A stretch of 64,000 nucleotides of DNA from Vibrio sp. 99-8-1 (GCF_013114595.1 NZ_VTXE01000030.1:1-64000), one strand, 5' to 3'. Shown: positions 26,592-36,083, counted from the stretch's first letter. The notes: generated from the letters alone by a model not told the origin. Translations and numbers: made by a program.

Positions 26592-28193
26592 TTAATGTTG
26601 CTGTTTTTCTGTTATCTCAAATTGAGGTTGCAATTGATCACAGACGTGTCGAGCAAATCCGCTTCCTGCTTCGTTATATATGTTAAATGCCGCATCTACT
26701 CCCTCAATTAACAGCGAGTCGAGTTGATCTTGGTACTCTGCAATGGCGGCAATCTTCCCTTTATAGCCTTTTTTCTTAAGTTGTTGCAGCGCTAGCTGGT
26801 TTCCTAAATGGTGGGGCATAGCCAACAGTATCAGCTCTACTTTTCCTGTATCTAATATTCTTTCCCAGAAATCGGGGTCAGTGGCATCACCTTGAATAAC
26901 AGAACGACCATTTTGTATGTGGCTTTGAACGGCATCTTGACGAACTTCAATACCAAGGTTAATCGGACCATGTCGATGAGTCAGCTCATCATATGCACCA
27001 CTGCCAATTCGTCCCATTCCCAAAATCAGTACTTGAGCTTGACCCGGATTGATTCGCTTATCTAAGGCGTTCAGTTTTTCTGCTGACTGCTCTTTTAGCC
27101 AATTGGATGAGCGCTGATAAAGTCCATGACCAAATCTATTTAAAGGTGCCGCTAGAATAAATGATAAGGAAACCGCAATGGCTATAGAGACCAATAGATC
27201 GCCCGGTAACCAACCCATCTTAAACGCTAGACCGCCAACAATAAGGCCGAATTCGCTGTAGTTGAACAATGATAGACTGGCAAGAAAAGAGGTCCGTACT
27301 CGAAATTTAAAACCATTAAACACCAGATAGTAGAGAGCGCCTTTGATAGGTAATAACAGCAAAAAGAGCAGAGCGGTTATAAATCCCGACAGAGTAGGGT
27401 GTTCCGAAAGACCAATATTAAGGAAAAAACAGACCAGAAATAGCTCTTTAAGGTTGAAAAGAGCTTTAGATAGCTCAGACGATTTTTTATGTCCAGCTAG
27501 AATCATTCCAAGAATAAGGGCACCTAAGTCCGCTTTGACACCGACAAGTTCAAATAAACCTGCCCCCATAACCAGTGCGAAAAATATACCAAATATAACC
27601 AGCATTTCGCCATGGCCAACCCAAGTGAGAAACCGATAAAATAGCGGACGTAATAGTGGTAAGAGGAACAGAAAAATAGCGTACCATTCAGGCATTTTTC
27701 CTGTGGAAATGGTTAAAAAGACCACCGCAAAAATGTCCTGCATGACAAGAAAGCCGATGGCAATATTGCCGTAAATGGCATTCATTTCACCTTTTTCTTG
27801 TATGGTTTTTATGGCAAAGACAGTACTGGAGAAAGATAAGGCAAACGCTAAAAGTAGTAATTGGTCAAAGGCAAGCGCCGCGAAGCTGGATACTCCAACG
27901 ACCTTTAATGCCATAAGGCAGGCCGTAAATAGAAGTGTGGAAAGTAGGTTATGTATGCTTGCCCCTGCCCATATCTCTTTTGACAGAAGCGTTTTGATAT
28001 CTAACTTTAAGCCGATGGTAAATAGAAGCAGTGTGACACCCAGATCGGCGAGTAGCTCAATGGTGCTATTAGATTCAAAACCAAGAAAATTGAGAGCAAA
28101 ACCAGCCACAAGAAAACCAACTAATGGAGGTAGTTGGCACTTTAATGCGATAAATCCTGAAATGAAAGCGGCTGATAATAAAATGATGTCCAT
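26592..28193 (-). CDS. Kef/YbaL-type monovalent cation:proton antiporter
   Basis: A 533-residue inner-membrane protein of the CPA2 class. The N-terminal two-thirds (about 1-370) is a run of hydrophobic segments of the Na/H exchanger fold, with LADLGVTLLLFTIGLKLDI and LALSFSSTVFAIKTIQEKGE typical of Kef-like transporters. The C-terminal part (about 388-520) is a TrkA-N nucleotide-binding domain starting QVLILGMGRIGSGAYDEL. This layout matches YbaL/KefB-like proteins; there is no TrkA-C domain visible and no KefF/G partner next to it. Substrate (K+ or Na+) is inferred. Confidence 0.88.
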   Translation of the reverse strand: MDIILLSAAFISGFIALKCQLPPLVGFLVAGFALNFLGFESNSTIELLADLGVTLLLFTIGLKLDIKTLLSKEIWAGASIHNLLSTLLFTACLMALKVVGVSSFAALAFDQLLLLAFALSFSSTVFAIKTIQEKGEMNAIYGNIAIGFLVMQDIFAVVFLTISTGKMPEWYAIFLFLLPLLRPLFYRFLTWVGHGEMLVIFGIFFALVMGAGLFELVGVKADLGALILGMILAGHKKSSELSKALFNLKELFLVCFFLNIGLSEHPTLSGFITALLFLLLLPIKGALYYLVFNGFKFRVRTSFLASLSLFNYSEFGLIVGGLAFKMGWLPGDLLVSIAIAVSLSFILAAPLNRFGHGLYQRSSNWLKEQSAEKLNALDKRINPGQAQVLILGMGRIGSGAYDELTHRHGPINLGIEVRQDAVQSHIQNGRSVIQGDATDPDFWERILDTGKVELILLAMPHHLGNQLALQQLKKKGYKGKIAAIAEYQDQLDSLLIEGVDAAFNIYNEAGSGFARHVCDQLQPQFEITEKQQH

Positions 28194-28285
28194 ACTTCTC
28201 CTTAAAATAAGAGGTGTTAGTTAACTGAGCTTACAGTGAGCCTGTATTCATGCAAAACTAACAGTACTAGACTATTGGAAAACTC

Positions 28286-29500
28286 TTATTCTTCAAGAAG
28301 TTTTTGTAACAAAACACCATTTAACATTGAACGTTTGATCATGGCAAATGCGCCGATGGTTGGTTTTCCTTCAAGTTCGGAGGCAACGATAGGCAAGTCA
28401 GTATGAAAGGTCGTTAAAGATTGCGTTTCGATATTACGTCTAATGGCAGGAAAAATCAGTTCTTGTGCGGCAGTGATATCACCAGCAATGATGATTTTCT
28501 GAGGATTGAATAAGTTGATAGTAATCGCTATAGCCTTACCCAACTTATTACCTACACGAACCAAGCTCTGTTTGGCTAACTCATCGCCATTTAAAGCGTG
28601 TTGGCAGACATGCTGCATCGTAAGTTCTTCAATATCAGCTAATGAGGAATCATAACCTTGAGCGAGCAAAAGTTTTATTCGCTCTAGAATCGCTGGATTT
28701 GATGCGACGGTTTCCAAGCATCCAAAGTTACCACATTGGCACTGTGTACCGAGTGGATCAATTTGGATATGGCCAATTTCCCCAACATTGCGGTTAGCTC
28801 CTAAGAACACTTGCCCATGTACAATTATTCCTGCTCCCGTTCCTCGGTGAACGCTGACCAGTATTGAATCGTTGCAATCACGGCTAGCTCCAAAGTAATG
28901 CTCTGCAAGTGCTTTACCGCGAATGTCATTACCAATGAAACAACTGACGTTAAAATTATCGGTAATCAGATCAGTTAAGGCAAAATTATCAATGTCAGTA
29001 TTGGGAATGTAGTCTACGACACCGGTTTCTGGGTTCACTAAGCCGGGTAATACAACGCCAATAGCAATAAGTTGTTTTATTTTGCTCTGTTGGCTATCAA
29101 TAAAATGCCGGATGTGAAGGAGTAAGCCTTGTTGAAGCTCTACCTGATTGGTGTATTTAAAGGCATTGGAGTCGCTTGCCAGTTCAACACCACCTAGATT
29201 GAATAAACTGAACTGGATATAATCGCGACCCAAGCGGATCGCGATAGAGTGAAAGGTTTCAACCTCTGTCGTCAGTGAAATTGCCCGACGGCCACCAGTG
29301 GAAGCTTGCTGCGCCACCTCTTTAATTAGGCCGCGCTTTATTAACTGTCGGGTTATTTTTGTGACACTGGCGGGAGCCAATTGGCTAACGTCTGCAACTT
29401 GTATTCGAGAAATTGGCCCTTGTTGGTCAATTAAGCGGTAAACAGCTGCGCTGTTAAGTTGCTTTACAAGATCTACGTTACCTATTTGTCCGCCATTCAT
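28286..29500 (-). CDS. nagC: N-acetylglucosamine regulon repressor NagC (ROK family)
   Basis: NagC represses GlcNAc uptake and catabolic genes until GlcNAc-6-phosphate binds. The 404-residue protein has an N-terminal winged helix (about 15-75, ISRIQVADVSQLAPASVTKI) and a ROK sugar-kinase-like domain with GTGAGIIVHGQVFLG and the zinc motif CQCGNFGCLE (about 253-262). It is the last gene of nagB-nagA-nagC, 2 bases after nagA, the E. coli order. Likely operators lie in the nagB-nagE spacer. Confidence 0.96.
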   Translation of the reverse strand: MNGGQIGNVDLVKQLNSAAVYRLIDQQGPISRIQVADVSQLAPASVTKITRQLIKRGLIKEVAQQASTGGRRAISLTTEVETFHSIAIRLGRDYIQFSLFNLGGVELASDSNAFKYTNQVELQQGLLLHIRHFIDSQQSKIKQLIAIGVVLPGLVNPETGVVDYIPNTDIDNFALTDLITDNFNVSCFIGNDIRGKALAEHYFGASRDCNDSILVSVHRGTGAGIIVHGQVFLGANRNVGEIGHIQIDPLGTQCQCGNFGCLETVASNPAILERIKLLLAQGYDSSLADIEELTMQHVCQHALNGDELAKQSLVRVGNKLGKAIAITINLFNPQKIIIAGDITAAQELIFPAIRRNIETQSLTTFHTDLPIVASELEGKPTIGAFAMIKRSMLNGVLLQKLLEE

Positions 29501-29502
29501 AT

Positions 29503-30639
29503 TTATGTTTGCTCGTATTGTCCGTTTACTATTGTCGCACAGACGTTGAAATCTCTATCAAATATGGTCAAGTTTGCAACCATACCTTGTTTTATCCTGC
29601 CGAGTTTATTGTCCAAGCCAATTGCGCGAGCTGGATATAATGTCGCCATTCTTAGAGCTTCATCTAGTGCGATGCCAACTTGTTGTACGGTATTTTCTAC
29701 CGCTTCTATCATGGTAAGGGCTGAGCCTCCAAGTGTGCCGTTTTCATCAATGCACATACCATCTCGGTAATATACTTTCTTCCCAACAAAAATAAAGTGA
29801 TCCATCTCTGCGCCCGCTGGAGCTGTGGCATCGGTCACTAATACCAACTTATCACCTTTTACTTTATGTGCGATTCGAATATTAGCGTAATGAACGTGGA
29901 AACCATCTGCGATAACACCCGCATATACATCAGGGGTGTCATAAATGGCGCCAATCACTCCGGGCTCCCGTCCAACCATTGGTGTCATTGCATTGAATAA
30001 GTGGGTTGCGAAACTGATGCCAGCTTCAAATCCCTTGCGTGCTTCTGCGTAGGTGGCATTGGTATGTCCAATAGAGACAATAATTCCTGCTTCTTTAAGT
30101 TGCTTGATATGAGCTGGATTATTCTGCTCTGGTGCCAGTGTGACTTTTTTAACGTATTGATTATTATCACAAATGTAATCAATCATCTCTTGTTCAGAGG
30201 CGCGAATAAAGTCAGGGTTATGAATGCCTTTTTTCATGACATTCAAATATGGCCCTTCAAGGTGTAAACCAAGAGATTGATGTTGATATTTTTCTTGGTA
30301 TTGACGTTCTGTTTCAATGGCCTGACGCATGTTGTCATCAGATGACGTAATGAGTGTCGGCAAAAAGCTAGTGCAACCCGATTTTATATTGGTTTCATGC
30401 ATGATTTGCAGTGTCTCAGGAGTAATGTCATCGTTAAACATCACACCACCACATCCATTGAGCTGTAAGTCTATAAAACCGGGGCTTAAGTTAGCTCCCT
30501 TGAGATCGACGCTCTTAATATCATTTGGCAATTGATCATTAGCAATGATGGAATGAATCGTATCACCCTCAATAATGACAGCGTGTCGATCAAGCACGTC
30601 ACTACCGGTATAAATGGTACAGTTGGTTAGCGCATACAT
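29503..30639 (-). CDS. nagA: N-acetylglucosamine-6-phosphate deacetylase
   Basis: NagA removes acetate from GlcNAc-6-P to give glucosamine-6-P for NagB. The frame can start 5 codons earlier at 30654, but the ATG at 30639 is chosen because it gives MYALTNCTIYTG, the start shared by the family; neither has a strong ribosome-binding site. The 378-residue product has the amidohydrolase metal and substrate motifs LHLEGPYLN, GHTNATYAEA, FATHLFNAM and the catalytic-Asp VTDATAPAG. It lies between nagB and nagC in a compact operon. Confidence 0.95.
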   Translation of the reverse strand: MYALTNCTIYTGSDVLDRHAVIIEGDTIHSIIANDQLPNDIKSVDLKGANLSPGFIDLQLNGCGGVMFNDDITPETLQIMHETNIKSGCTSFLPTLITSSDDNMRQAIETERQYQEKYQHQSLGLHLEGPYLNVMKKGIHNPDFIRASEQEMIDYICDNNQYVKKVTLAPEQNNPAHIKQLKEAGIIVSIGHTNATYAEARKGFEAGISFATHLFNAMTPMVGREPGVIGAIYDTPDVYAGVIADGFHVHYANIRIAHKVKGDKLVLVTDATAPAGAEMDHFIFVGKKVYYRDGMCIDENGTLGGSALTMIEAVENTVQQVGIALDEALRMATLYPARAIGLDNKLGRIKQGMVANLTIFDRDFNVCATIVNGQYEQT

Positions 30640-30658
30640 AGCAGGGAGCCCCATCTAA

Positions 30659-31462
30659 TTACTTAAGATTACGGATATTTTCAGCTTCAAGTTCGCTGAA
30701 GTACTTAACGGTTTTCACTTTTAGTTCCTGCGTTGCAGGTTCATTGCAGACAATCACCGATTTTGCATGAAGCTGCAATGCTGACACAGTCCAAAGATGA
30801 TTAACAGAACCTTCGACGGCTGCTTGCAGTGCTTGTGCTTTATTGTGGCCAGTAATCAAGATCATCACTTCTTTTGCTTCAAGTAGCGTACCGACACCGA
30901 TAGTTAATGCGTATTTAGGAACTTGGCTTGTATCACCATCGAAAAAGCGTGAATTTGCTATGCGTGTGTCTTCAGTCAGTGTTTTGATACGAGTTCGTGA
31001 AGAGAGGGACGAAGCTGGCTCGTTAAATGCGATGTGACCATCGTTACCCACACCTCCCATAAAGAGATGAATTTGGCCGTAAGATTTAATTTTTTCTTCG
31101 TAACGTTGGCACTCGAGTTCGTGGTCGTCAGTGTTACCGTTAAGCAAGTTGATGTTTTTGTCTTGTATATCAACATGATCAAAGAAGTTTGAATACATAA
31201 AAGTGCGATATGATTCAGGGTGATCTGATGCAAGCCCTACATACTCATCCATGTTAAAAGTCACCACATGTTTGAAGCTTACTTCGCCTAGCTTATAAAG
31301 TTCAATAAGACGTTCATATGTCTTCAGTGGAGTGCCACCCGTTGGCAATCCGAGTACAAATGGACGCTCTTCAGTTGGCTTGAATGCATTGATACGATTA
31401 ATAATATGTCTTGCTGACCAAAGGCTAACATCATAATCAGTAAGTAATGGAATGAGTCTCAC
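30659..31462 (-). CDS. nagB: Glucosamine-6-phosphate deaminase
   Basis: NagB converts glucosamine-6-P to fructose-6-P and ammonia, the exit of amino-sugar catabolism to glycolysis. The 267-residue product starts at GTG (plus 31460-31462) with MRLIPLLTDYDVSLWSARHI. It shows the phosphate loop GLPTGGTPLKTYE, MDEYVGL with the catalytic Asp, and GVGNDGHIAFNEP with the catalytic His. Length and the C-terminal YFSELEAENI match the allosteric enterobacterial form. It is the first gene of nagBAC, divergent from nagE. Confidence 0.97.
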   Translation of the reverse strand: MRLIPLLTDYDVSLWSARHIINRINAFKPTEERPFVLGLPTGGTPLKTYERLIELYKLGEVSFKHVVTFNMDEYVGLASDHPESYRTFMYSNFFDHVDIQDKNINLLNGNTDDHELECQRYEEKIKSYGQIHLFMGGVGNDGHIAFNEPASSLSSRTRIKTLTEDTRIANSRFFDGDTSQVPKYALTIGVGTLLEAKEVMILITGHNKAQALQAAVEGSVNHLWTVSALQLHAKSVIVCNEPATQELKVKTVKYFSELEAENIRNLK

Positions 31463-31524
31463 GGTGGCACCTCAATAGTTCGATAATACGGTTAAAGTTT
31501 AATCCCGAAGGGTTGTTAATTCGA

Positions 31525-31546
31525 ATCATAAAATAAGTTTTATGAT
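31525..31546. promoter_or_regulatory. Palindromic operator candidate 1 in the nagB-nagE spacer
   Basis: ATCATAAAA at 31525-31533 and its exact complement TTTTATGAT at 31538-31546 form 9-bp arms around TAAG. It lies about 63 bases upstream of the nagB start. A transcription-factor site is inferred from perfect symmetry; it is not a close match to the NagC pattern. Confidence 0.5.
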
Positions 31547-31581
31547 CTCGCTAGCAAAATATCGCTTTTATGGCCAAAATG

Positions 31582-31597
31582 AGCGATATTGATCACA
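31582..31597. promoter_or_regulatory. Possible CRP site in the nagB-nagE spacer
   Basis: AGCGA-TATTGA-TCACA has one perfect and one partial half of TGTGA-N6-TCACA. It overlaps an 8-bp inverted repeat (ATATCGCT at 31559-31566, AGCGATAT at 31582-31589). CRP control of nag genes is established in E. coli; the site here is inferred. Confidence 0.45.
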
Positions 31598-31609
31598 CTA
31601 TATGAGCTT

Positions 31610-31631
31610 TTAATTTGCGGGACGAAATTAA
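31610..31631. promoter_or_regulatory. Probable NagC operator upstream of nagE
   Basis: TTAATTT at 31610-31616 and AAATTAA at 31625-31631 are perfect inverted arms with an 8-base spacer, the layout of NagC operators (AT-rich TTA/TAA arms with a C/G inside). It lies 84 bases before the nagE start and 148 bases from nagB. Confidence 0.65.
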
Positions 31632-31714
31632 TTACTTAAACTGAATATGACTAAATTGGAAGGCTAAAATAAGTCGGCCAAACAAAATTAAAATTCTATA
31701 GGGGGAATTTTACG

Positions 31715-33178
31715 GTGAATGTTCTCGGATATTTTCAAAAAGTAGGTAAGGCATTAATGGTGCCTGTTGCTACATTACCAGCAGCAGCAATATTAATGGG
31801 TATCGGTTACTGGATCGATCCAACCGGTTGGGGTGGTAACAATGCGTTGGCTGCGTTTTTAATTAAAGCGGGCGCGGCAATTATAGACAATATGTCTGTA
31901 CTGTTTGCAATTGGTGTTGCATACGGTATGTCTAAAGATAAAGATGGTGCAGCAGCACTTGCTGGCTTTGTTGGCTACATGGTAATTACAACATTATGTA
32001 GTGCAGGTTCAGTCGGCGCTATTGGTCTTGTTGAATTAAATGAAGGTTCTACACTTGCTTTCAACAAAATTGGTAACCAATTTGTTGGTATTCTATCTGG
32101 TATTGTTGCGGCAGAACTGTACAACCGTTATTACCAAGTAGAGTTACACAAAGCACTAGCCTTCTTTAGCGGTAAACGTTTAGTACCCATTTTGACCTCA
32201 TTTGCGGCTATCGTCATTTCATTTGTACTAATGTTTGTATGGCCTATTATTTTCAATGGTCTTATTTCTTTGGGTGAAGGTATTGTTGGACTTGGAGAAG
32301 TGGGGTCTGGTATCTATGGCTTCTTTAACCGTTTATTGATTCCTGTTGGTCTTCACCATGCACTAAACTCTGTGTTCTGGTTTGATATGGCTGGTATTAA
32401 TGATTTGGGTAACTGGTGGACACCAAACGCTGTAGAAGCGGGTGTAGGTGTTGTTGGTGAAACAGGTCGTTATATGGCTGGTTTCTTCCCAATCATGATG
32501 TTTGGTCTACCGGGTGCAGCTTTGGCTATCTACCACACAGCTCGTCCTGAGAACAAAACACGCGTAGCTTCAATCATGATTGCGGCAGGTTTTGCATCAT
32601 TCTTTACTGGTGTTACAGAGCCTCTAGAATTCTCGTTCATGTTCCTTGCTCCTATGCTGTATGTGTTACACGCCGTATTAACGGGTGTATCTCTATTTAT
32701 TGCTGACATGATGAACTGGACGGCTGGTTTTGGATTCTCAGCAGGTTTAGTGGATATGGTGCTTTCTGCACAAAACCCACTAGCAAACAAGTGGTACATG
32801 CTGATTGTTCAAGGTTTTGTTTTCTTCGCAATCTACTACTTTGTGTTCCGCTGGGCGATTACAACCTTCAAGTTGAAAACACCAGGACGTGAAGATGATG
32901 ATGTGGAAGATACAAGCAAATCTCACGGCAGCGAAAACTCTGCAGAGCTAGCAAAACAGTATCTAGAAGTACTAGGCGGTCACGCTAACCTACAAAATAT
33001 CGATGCATGTATTACTCGTCTACGTTTAACAGTAAACGACATGGATATTATCGATGAAAGTAAGCTTAAAGCACTGGGTGCTATGGGTGTTGTTAAACTA
33101 GGTAATAACAACCTTCAAGTTATCCTTGGGCCGCTAGCAGAAATCATTGCAGGCGAGATGAAGAATCACGCAAGCTAA
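31715..33178 (+). CDS. nagE: PTS N-acetylglucosamine-specific EIICB component
   Basis: NagE takes up and phosphorylates GlcNAc. The 487-residue protein starts at GTG (31715) behind GGGGGAA. Residues about 1-390 form the glucose-family EIIC membrane domain (VATLPAAAILMGIGYWID, LLIPVGLHHALNSVFW, FFTGVTEPLEFSFMF); about 410-487 form EIIB with the phosphocysteine in NIDACITRLRLTV. The E. coli protein has a fused IIA domain of about 150 residues that is absent here, so EIIA-Glc (crr) should supply phosphate. It is divergent from nagBAC. Confidence 0.95.
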   Translation: MNVLGYFQKVGKALMVPVATLPAAAILMGIGYWIDPTGWGGNNALAAFLIKAGAAIIDNMSVLFAIGVAYGMSKDKDGAAALAGFVGYMVITTLCSAGSVGAIGLVELNEGSTLAFNKIGNQFVGILSGIVAAELYNRYYQVELHKALAFFSGKRLVPILTSFAAIVISFVLMFVWPIIFNGLISLGEGIVGLGEVGSGIYGFFNRLLIPVGLHHALNSVFWFDMAGINDLGNWWTPNAVEAGVGVVGETGRYMAGFFPIMMFGLPGAALAIYHTARPENKTRVASIMIAAGFASFFTGVTEPLEFSFMFLAPMLYVLHAVLTGVSLFIADMMNWTAGFGFSAGLVDMVLSAQNPLANKWYMLIVQGFVFFAIYYFVFRWAITTFKLKTPGREDDDVEDTSKSHGSENSAELAKQYLEVLGGHANLQNIDACITRLRLTVNDMDIIDESKLKALGAMGVVKLGNNNLQVILGPLAEIIAGEMKNHAS

Positions 33179-33222
33179 CTCTGTTATTCCAAGTTTTGTA
33201 ACTGGAATAGACGGTTTTTGAC

Positions 33223-33249
33223 AATGCCTCCCGATTGGGAGGCATTTTT
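33223..33249 (+). terminator. Terminator of nagE
   Basis: A perfect 10-bp stem (AATGCCTCCC at 33223-33232, GGGAGGCATT at 33237-33246) with a GATT loop and a following T-run. Confidence 0.9.
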
Positions 33250-33434
33250 CGTTAATATCTAGCGAAAATCGTTAATTAATGCGTAGTTTTAGTTGTGTCT
33301 ATAGTGAGAAATGTGGATCATTAGCAGTTCAAACTAAAAAAGGCGAAAATCTTAACTGTCGTCTATTTTGGTCACTATTTTTGACAATACTGAGGCGGGT
33401 GAATAACTCGCCCCCAACAACTAGAGGTGCTTAG

Positions 33435-35102
33435 ATGAGTGAAGCTGAGGCTCGTCCATCGAATTTCATTCGCCAAATTATTGATAAAGATTTAGCGGAT
33501 GGCAAACACACAAGTGTGCATACTCGATTTCCGCCGGAACCAAATGGTTACCTGCATATCGGGCACGCAAAATCTATCTGTTTGAACTTTGGTATTGCTC
33601 AGGACTATCAGGGACAGTGTAATCTTCGATTTGATGATACAAACCCTGAGAAAGAAGACATCGAATACGTTGAGTCGATTAAAAATGATGTGCATTGGTT
33701 GGGTTTTGAATGGTCAGATGATATTCGTTATTCATCGGACTATTTTGATACGCTTCATGGATATGCTGTTGAATTAATTACTAAAGGCTTAGCGTATGTT
33801 GATGAGCTAAGTCCAGAGCAGATCCGTGAGTATCGCGGTACTCTTAAAGAGCCTGGTAAAAACAGCCCTTATCGCGATCGTAGTGTAGAAGAGAACCTAG
33901 CGTTATTTGAAAAAATGCGTTTAGGGGAGTTTGCAGAAGGTACCATATGCCTTCGAGCGAAAGTCGATATGGCTTCACCATTTATGGTCATGCGTGATCC
34001 GGTAATTTACCGCGTGCGTTTTGCTCATCACCATCAGACCGGTGATAAATGGTGCATCTATCCTATGTACGATTTTACTCATTGTATTTCGGATGCTATT
34101 GAAGGAATAACGCACTCAATATGTACTCTTGAGTTTCAAGACAATCGACGTATTTACGATTGGATATTGGATCACATTGATATTGAGTGTCAGCCTCGCC
34201 AGTATGAATTTAGCCGACTAAATTTAGAATATACGGTGATGTCTAAACGTAAACTTAATACTTTGGTAACCGACCAGTTAGTTAATGGTTGGGATGATCC
34301 TCGTATGCCGACCATTTCTGGTTTACGTCGTCGCGGTTTTACACCAGCTTCAATTCGTGAATTTTGCCAACGTATTGGTGTGACAAAACAAGAAAACATG
34401 ATTGAGTTTAGCTCGCTAGAATCTTGTATTCGTGATGACTTAAATGAAAATGCTCCTCGTGCGATGGCTGTGTTGGATCCGATTAAAGTTGTGATTGAAA
34501 ACTTTGATGCAGAGAAAACCGAAACGTTATCGTTGGCGAATCACCCAAATAAGCCAGAGATGGGTAGCCGTGACGTTCCTTTTACTCGAGAAGTGTTGAT
34601 TGAGAGAGACGACTTCCGCGAAGAAGCAAACAAGAAATACAAACGACTAGTTTTAGGTAAAGAAGTTCGTTTACGCGGAGCTTATGTGATTAAAGCAGAG
34701 CGTATTGAGAAAGATGCACAAGGTAACATTACAACTATTTACTGCAGTTATGATGCTGATACCCTTGGTAAGAATCCTGCGGATGGTCGGAAAGTGAAAG
34801 GGGTGATCCATTGGGTCTCTGCTAATTTAGGCTTACCAGCAGAAATACGTCTGTATGACCGTCTATTCACGGTTGAAAATCCAGCTGCCGCCGATGATTT
34901 TGCCGCGACTATTAATCCTGAGTCCTTAGTGGTACTTAATGGTGTGGTAGAGCCGAGTTTAGCTGTCGCGAAACCTGAAGATGGTTATCAGTTTGAGCGT
35001 ACAGGCTATTTCTGTAGCGATGTTAAAGATTCTAAGCCTGATGCCTTGGTTTTTAACCGTACCGTTGGTTTACGTGATACATGGGCTAAAAAAGACCAGT
35101 AG
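33435..35102 (+). CDS. glnS: Glutaminyl-tRNA synthetase
   Basis: GlnS charges tRNA-Gln. The 555-residue protein is a class I synthetase: the HIGH-type motif in PPEPNGYLHIGHAKSICLN (about 34-52), the KMSKS-type VMSKRKL (about 268-274), then C-terminal anticodon-binding beta-barrels. The length fits the E. coli enzyme. It stands alone, preceded by a roughly 250-base gap after nagE and followed by a terminator. Confidence 0.98.
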   Translation: MSEAEARPSNFIRQIIDKDLADGKHTSVHTRFPPEPNGYLHIGHAKSICLNFGIAQDYQGQCNLRFDDTNPEKEDIEYVESIKNDVHWLGFEWSDDIRYSSDYFDTLHGYAVELITKGLAYVDELSPEQIREYRGTLKEPGKNSPYRDRSVEENLALFEKMRLGEFAEGTICLRAKVDMASPFMVMRDPVIYRVRFAHHHQTGDKWCIYPMYDFTHCISDAIEGITHSICTLEFQDNRRIYDWILDHIDIECQPRQYEFSRLNLEYTVMSKRKLNTLVTDQLVNGWDDPRMPTISGLRRRGFTPASIREFCQRIGVTKQENMIEFSSLESCIRDDLNENAPRAMAVLDPIKVVIENFDAEKTETLSLANHPNKPEMGSRDVPFTREVLIERDDFREEANKKYKRLVLGKEVRLRGAYVIKAERIEKDAQGNITTIYCSYDADTLGKNPADGRKVKGVIHWVSANLGLPAEIRLYDRLFTVENPAAADDFAATINPESLVVLNGVVEPSLAVAKPEDGYQFERTGYFCSDVKDSKPDALVFNRTVGLRDTWAKKDQ

Positions 35103-35122
35103 ACGTGACAATCTGTTGAAGA

Positions 35123-35157
35123 GTGCTCAAGCTGTATAAGCTTGGGCATTTTTTTTA
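35123..35157 (+). terminator. Terminator of glnS
   Basis: TGCTCAAGCT and AAGCTTGGGCA pair with one G-T, followed by eight T's, about 20 bases after the stop. Confidence 0.85.
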
Positions 35158-35273
35158 CTCGCGATAATTTTTAAAATGTAGTAGCTTGTTTTTTAAGCTC
35201 AGAATTATACTAATTTAACCTCGATTTTAGATAATTTAGAACAGTACTAATTTACATTACAAGGGATACAATA

Positions 35274-35468
35274 ATGAGACTTATATTGGCCATTCTTTTG
35301 CCGTGGTTTCAGTTTTTTACCATAGGCCGACCTTTCGCTGGCATCATCTGCTTAGTGCTACAAATTACGTTAATTGGCTGGATACCTGCTGCTATTTGGT
35401 CTGTTTATGCATTAAGCCAATACAAGACAGATCAAAAAATTAATCGCGCGTTAGGTGGTGAGAAGTAG
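35274..35468 (+). CDS. Small YqaE/Pmp3-family membrane protein
   Basis: A 64-residue protein with two hydrophobic segments (about 2-24 and 27-50) and a short basic, polar tail (QYKTDQKINRALGG). The pattern LILAILLPWFQFFTIG followed by a glycine-rich turn and LIGWIPAAIWSVYALSQ matches the Pmp3/YqaE proteolipid family, whose members affect membrane potential or stress tolerance in other organisms. No specific role is shown here. It is monocistronic with its own terminator. Confidence 0.78.
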   Translation: MRLILAILLPWFQFFTIGRPFAGIICLVLQITLIGWIPAAIWSVYALSQYKTDQKINRALGGEK

Positions 35469-35508
35469 CGAATAATTCAGCTGACGCTACCGTTATAGCG
35501 CCAGAGTT

Positions 35509-35545
35509 AAACACCCACTAGTCTTATCTCTTGGGTGTTTTTTTA
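35509..35545 (+). terminator. Terminator of the YqaE-like gene
   Basis: AACACCCA (35511-35518) pairs with TGGGTGTT (35532-35539), followed by a run of T's. Confidence 0.8.
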
Positions 35546-35576
35546 TGCCGAATAATTGAAGGGGTTTTAAATTAGA

Positions 35577-36083
35577 ATGCTGATTGAAACTGAACGACTA
35601 ACAATGGCGCAGATAACTAACGATGACTGGCCTCTTTTTCTTCGTCTAAACACAGACCCAAGTATTATTTCACTCTGTTTCGATATTCCGAGTGAAAGTG
35701 AAATCAGAGCAAAGTTTCAATCACGTCTGCCTCTATGGAACTCGCTGTCCAACGAATGGCTCTGTTTAGTGATTCGGGAAAAAAACTCAGCAATGGCCGT
35801 TGGTATTACAGGCTTTTTCATTGATAACTCAGTAGCCGAGGTTGGCTATCTCTTATTACCTGAGTTTCATGGAAGGCAATATGGCACAGAATCATTGTCA
35901 GCGCTGATTGACAGGGCTTTAGCGCTAGATGACATTGTGAGTTTTCGAGCGGTTGTGACCGAAGGCAATATCGCTTCAGAACGAGTACTGCAAAAATGTG
36001 GCTTTACCCTGAGTCAGGTTATACCGCAAGCATACAGTATTGCGGGTAAACGGTATGATGACCGTATTTATTTAAAGGGATAA
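35577..36083 (+). CDS. GNAT-family N-acetyltransferase
   Basis: A 168-residue RimJ/RimL-like acetyltransferase starting MLIETERLTMAQITNDDWPL, the usual opening of this subfamily. The acetyl-CoA-binding region is around residues 85-125 (AEVGYLLLPEFHGRQYGTES), followed by the characteristic NIASERVLQKCGFTLSQ (about 131-147). Members acetylate ribosomal protein ends or small amines; the substrate here cannot be told. A weak GAAGGGG lies 10-15 bases before the ATG. Confidence 0.85.
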   Translation: MLIETERLTMAQITNDDWPLFLRLNTDPSIISLCFDIPSESEIRAKFQSRLPLWNSLSNEWLCLVIREKNSAMAVGITGFFIDNSVAEVGYLLLPEFHGRQYGTESLSALIDRALALDDIVSFRAVVTEGNIASERVLQKCGFTLSQVIPQAYSIAGKRYDDRIYLKG

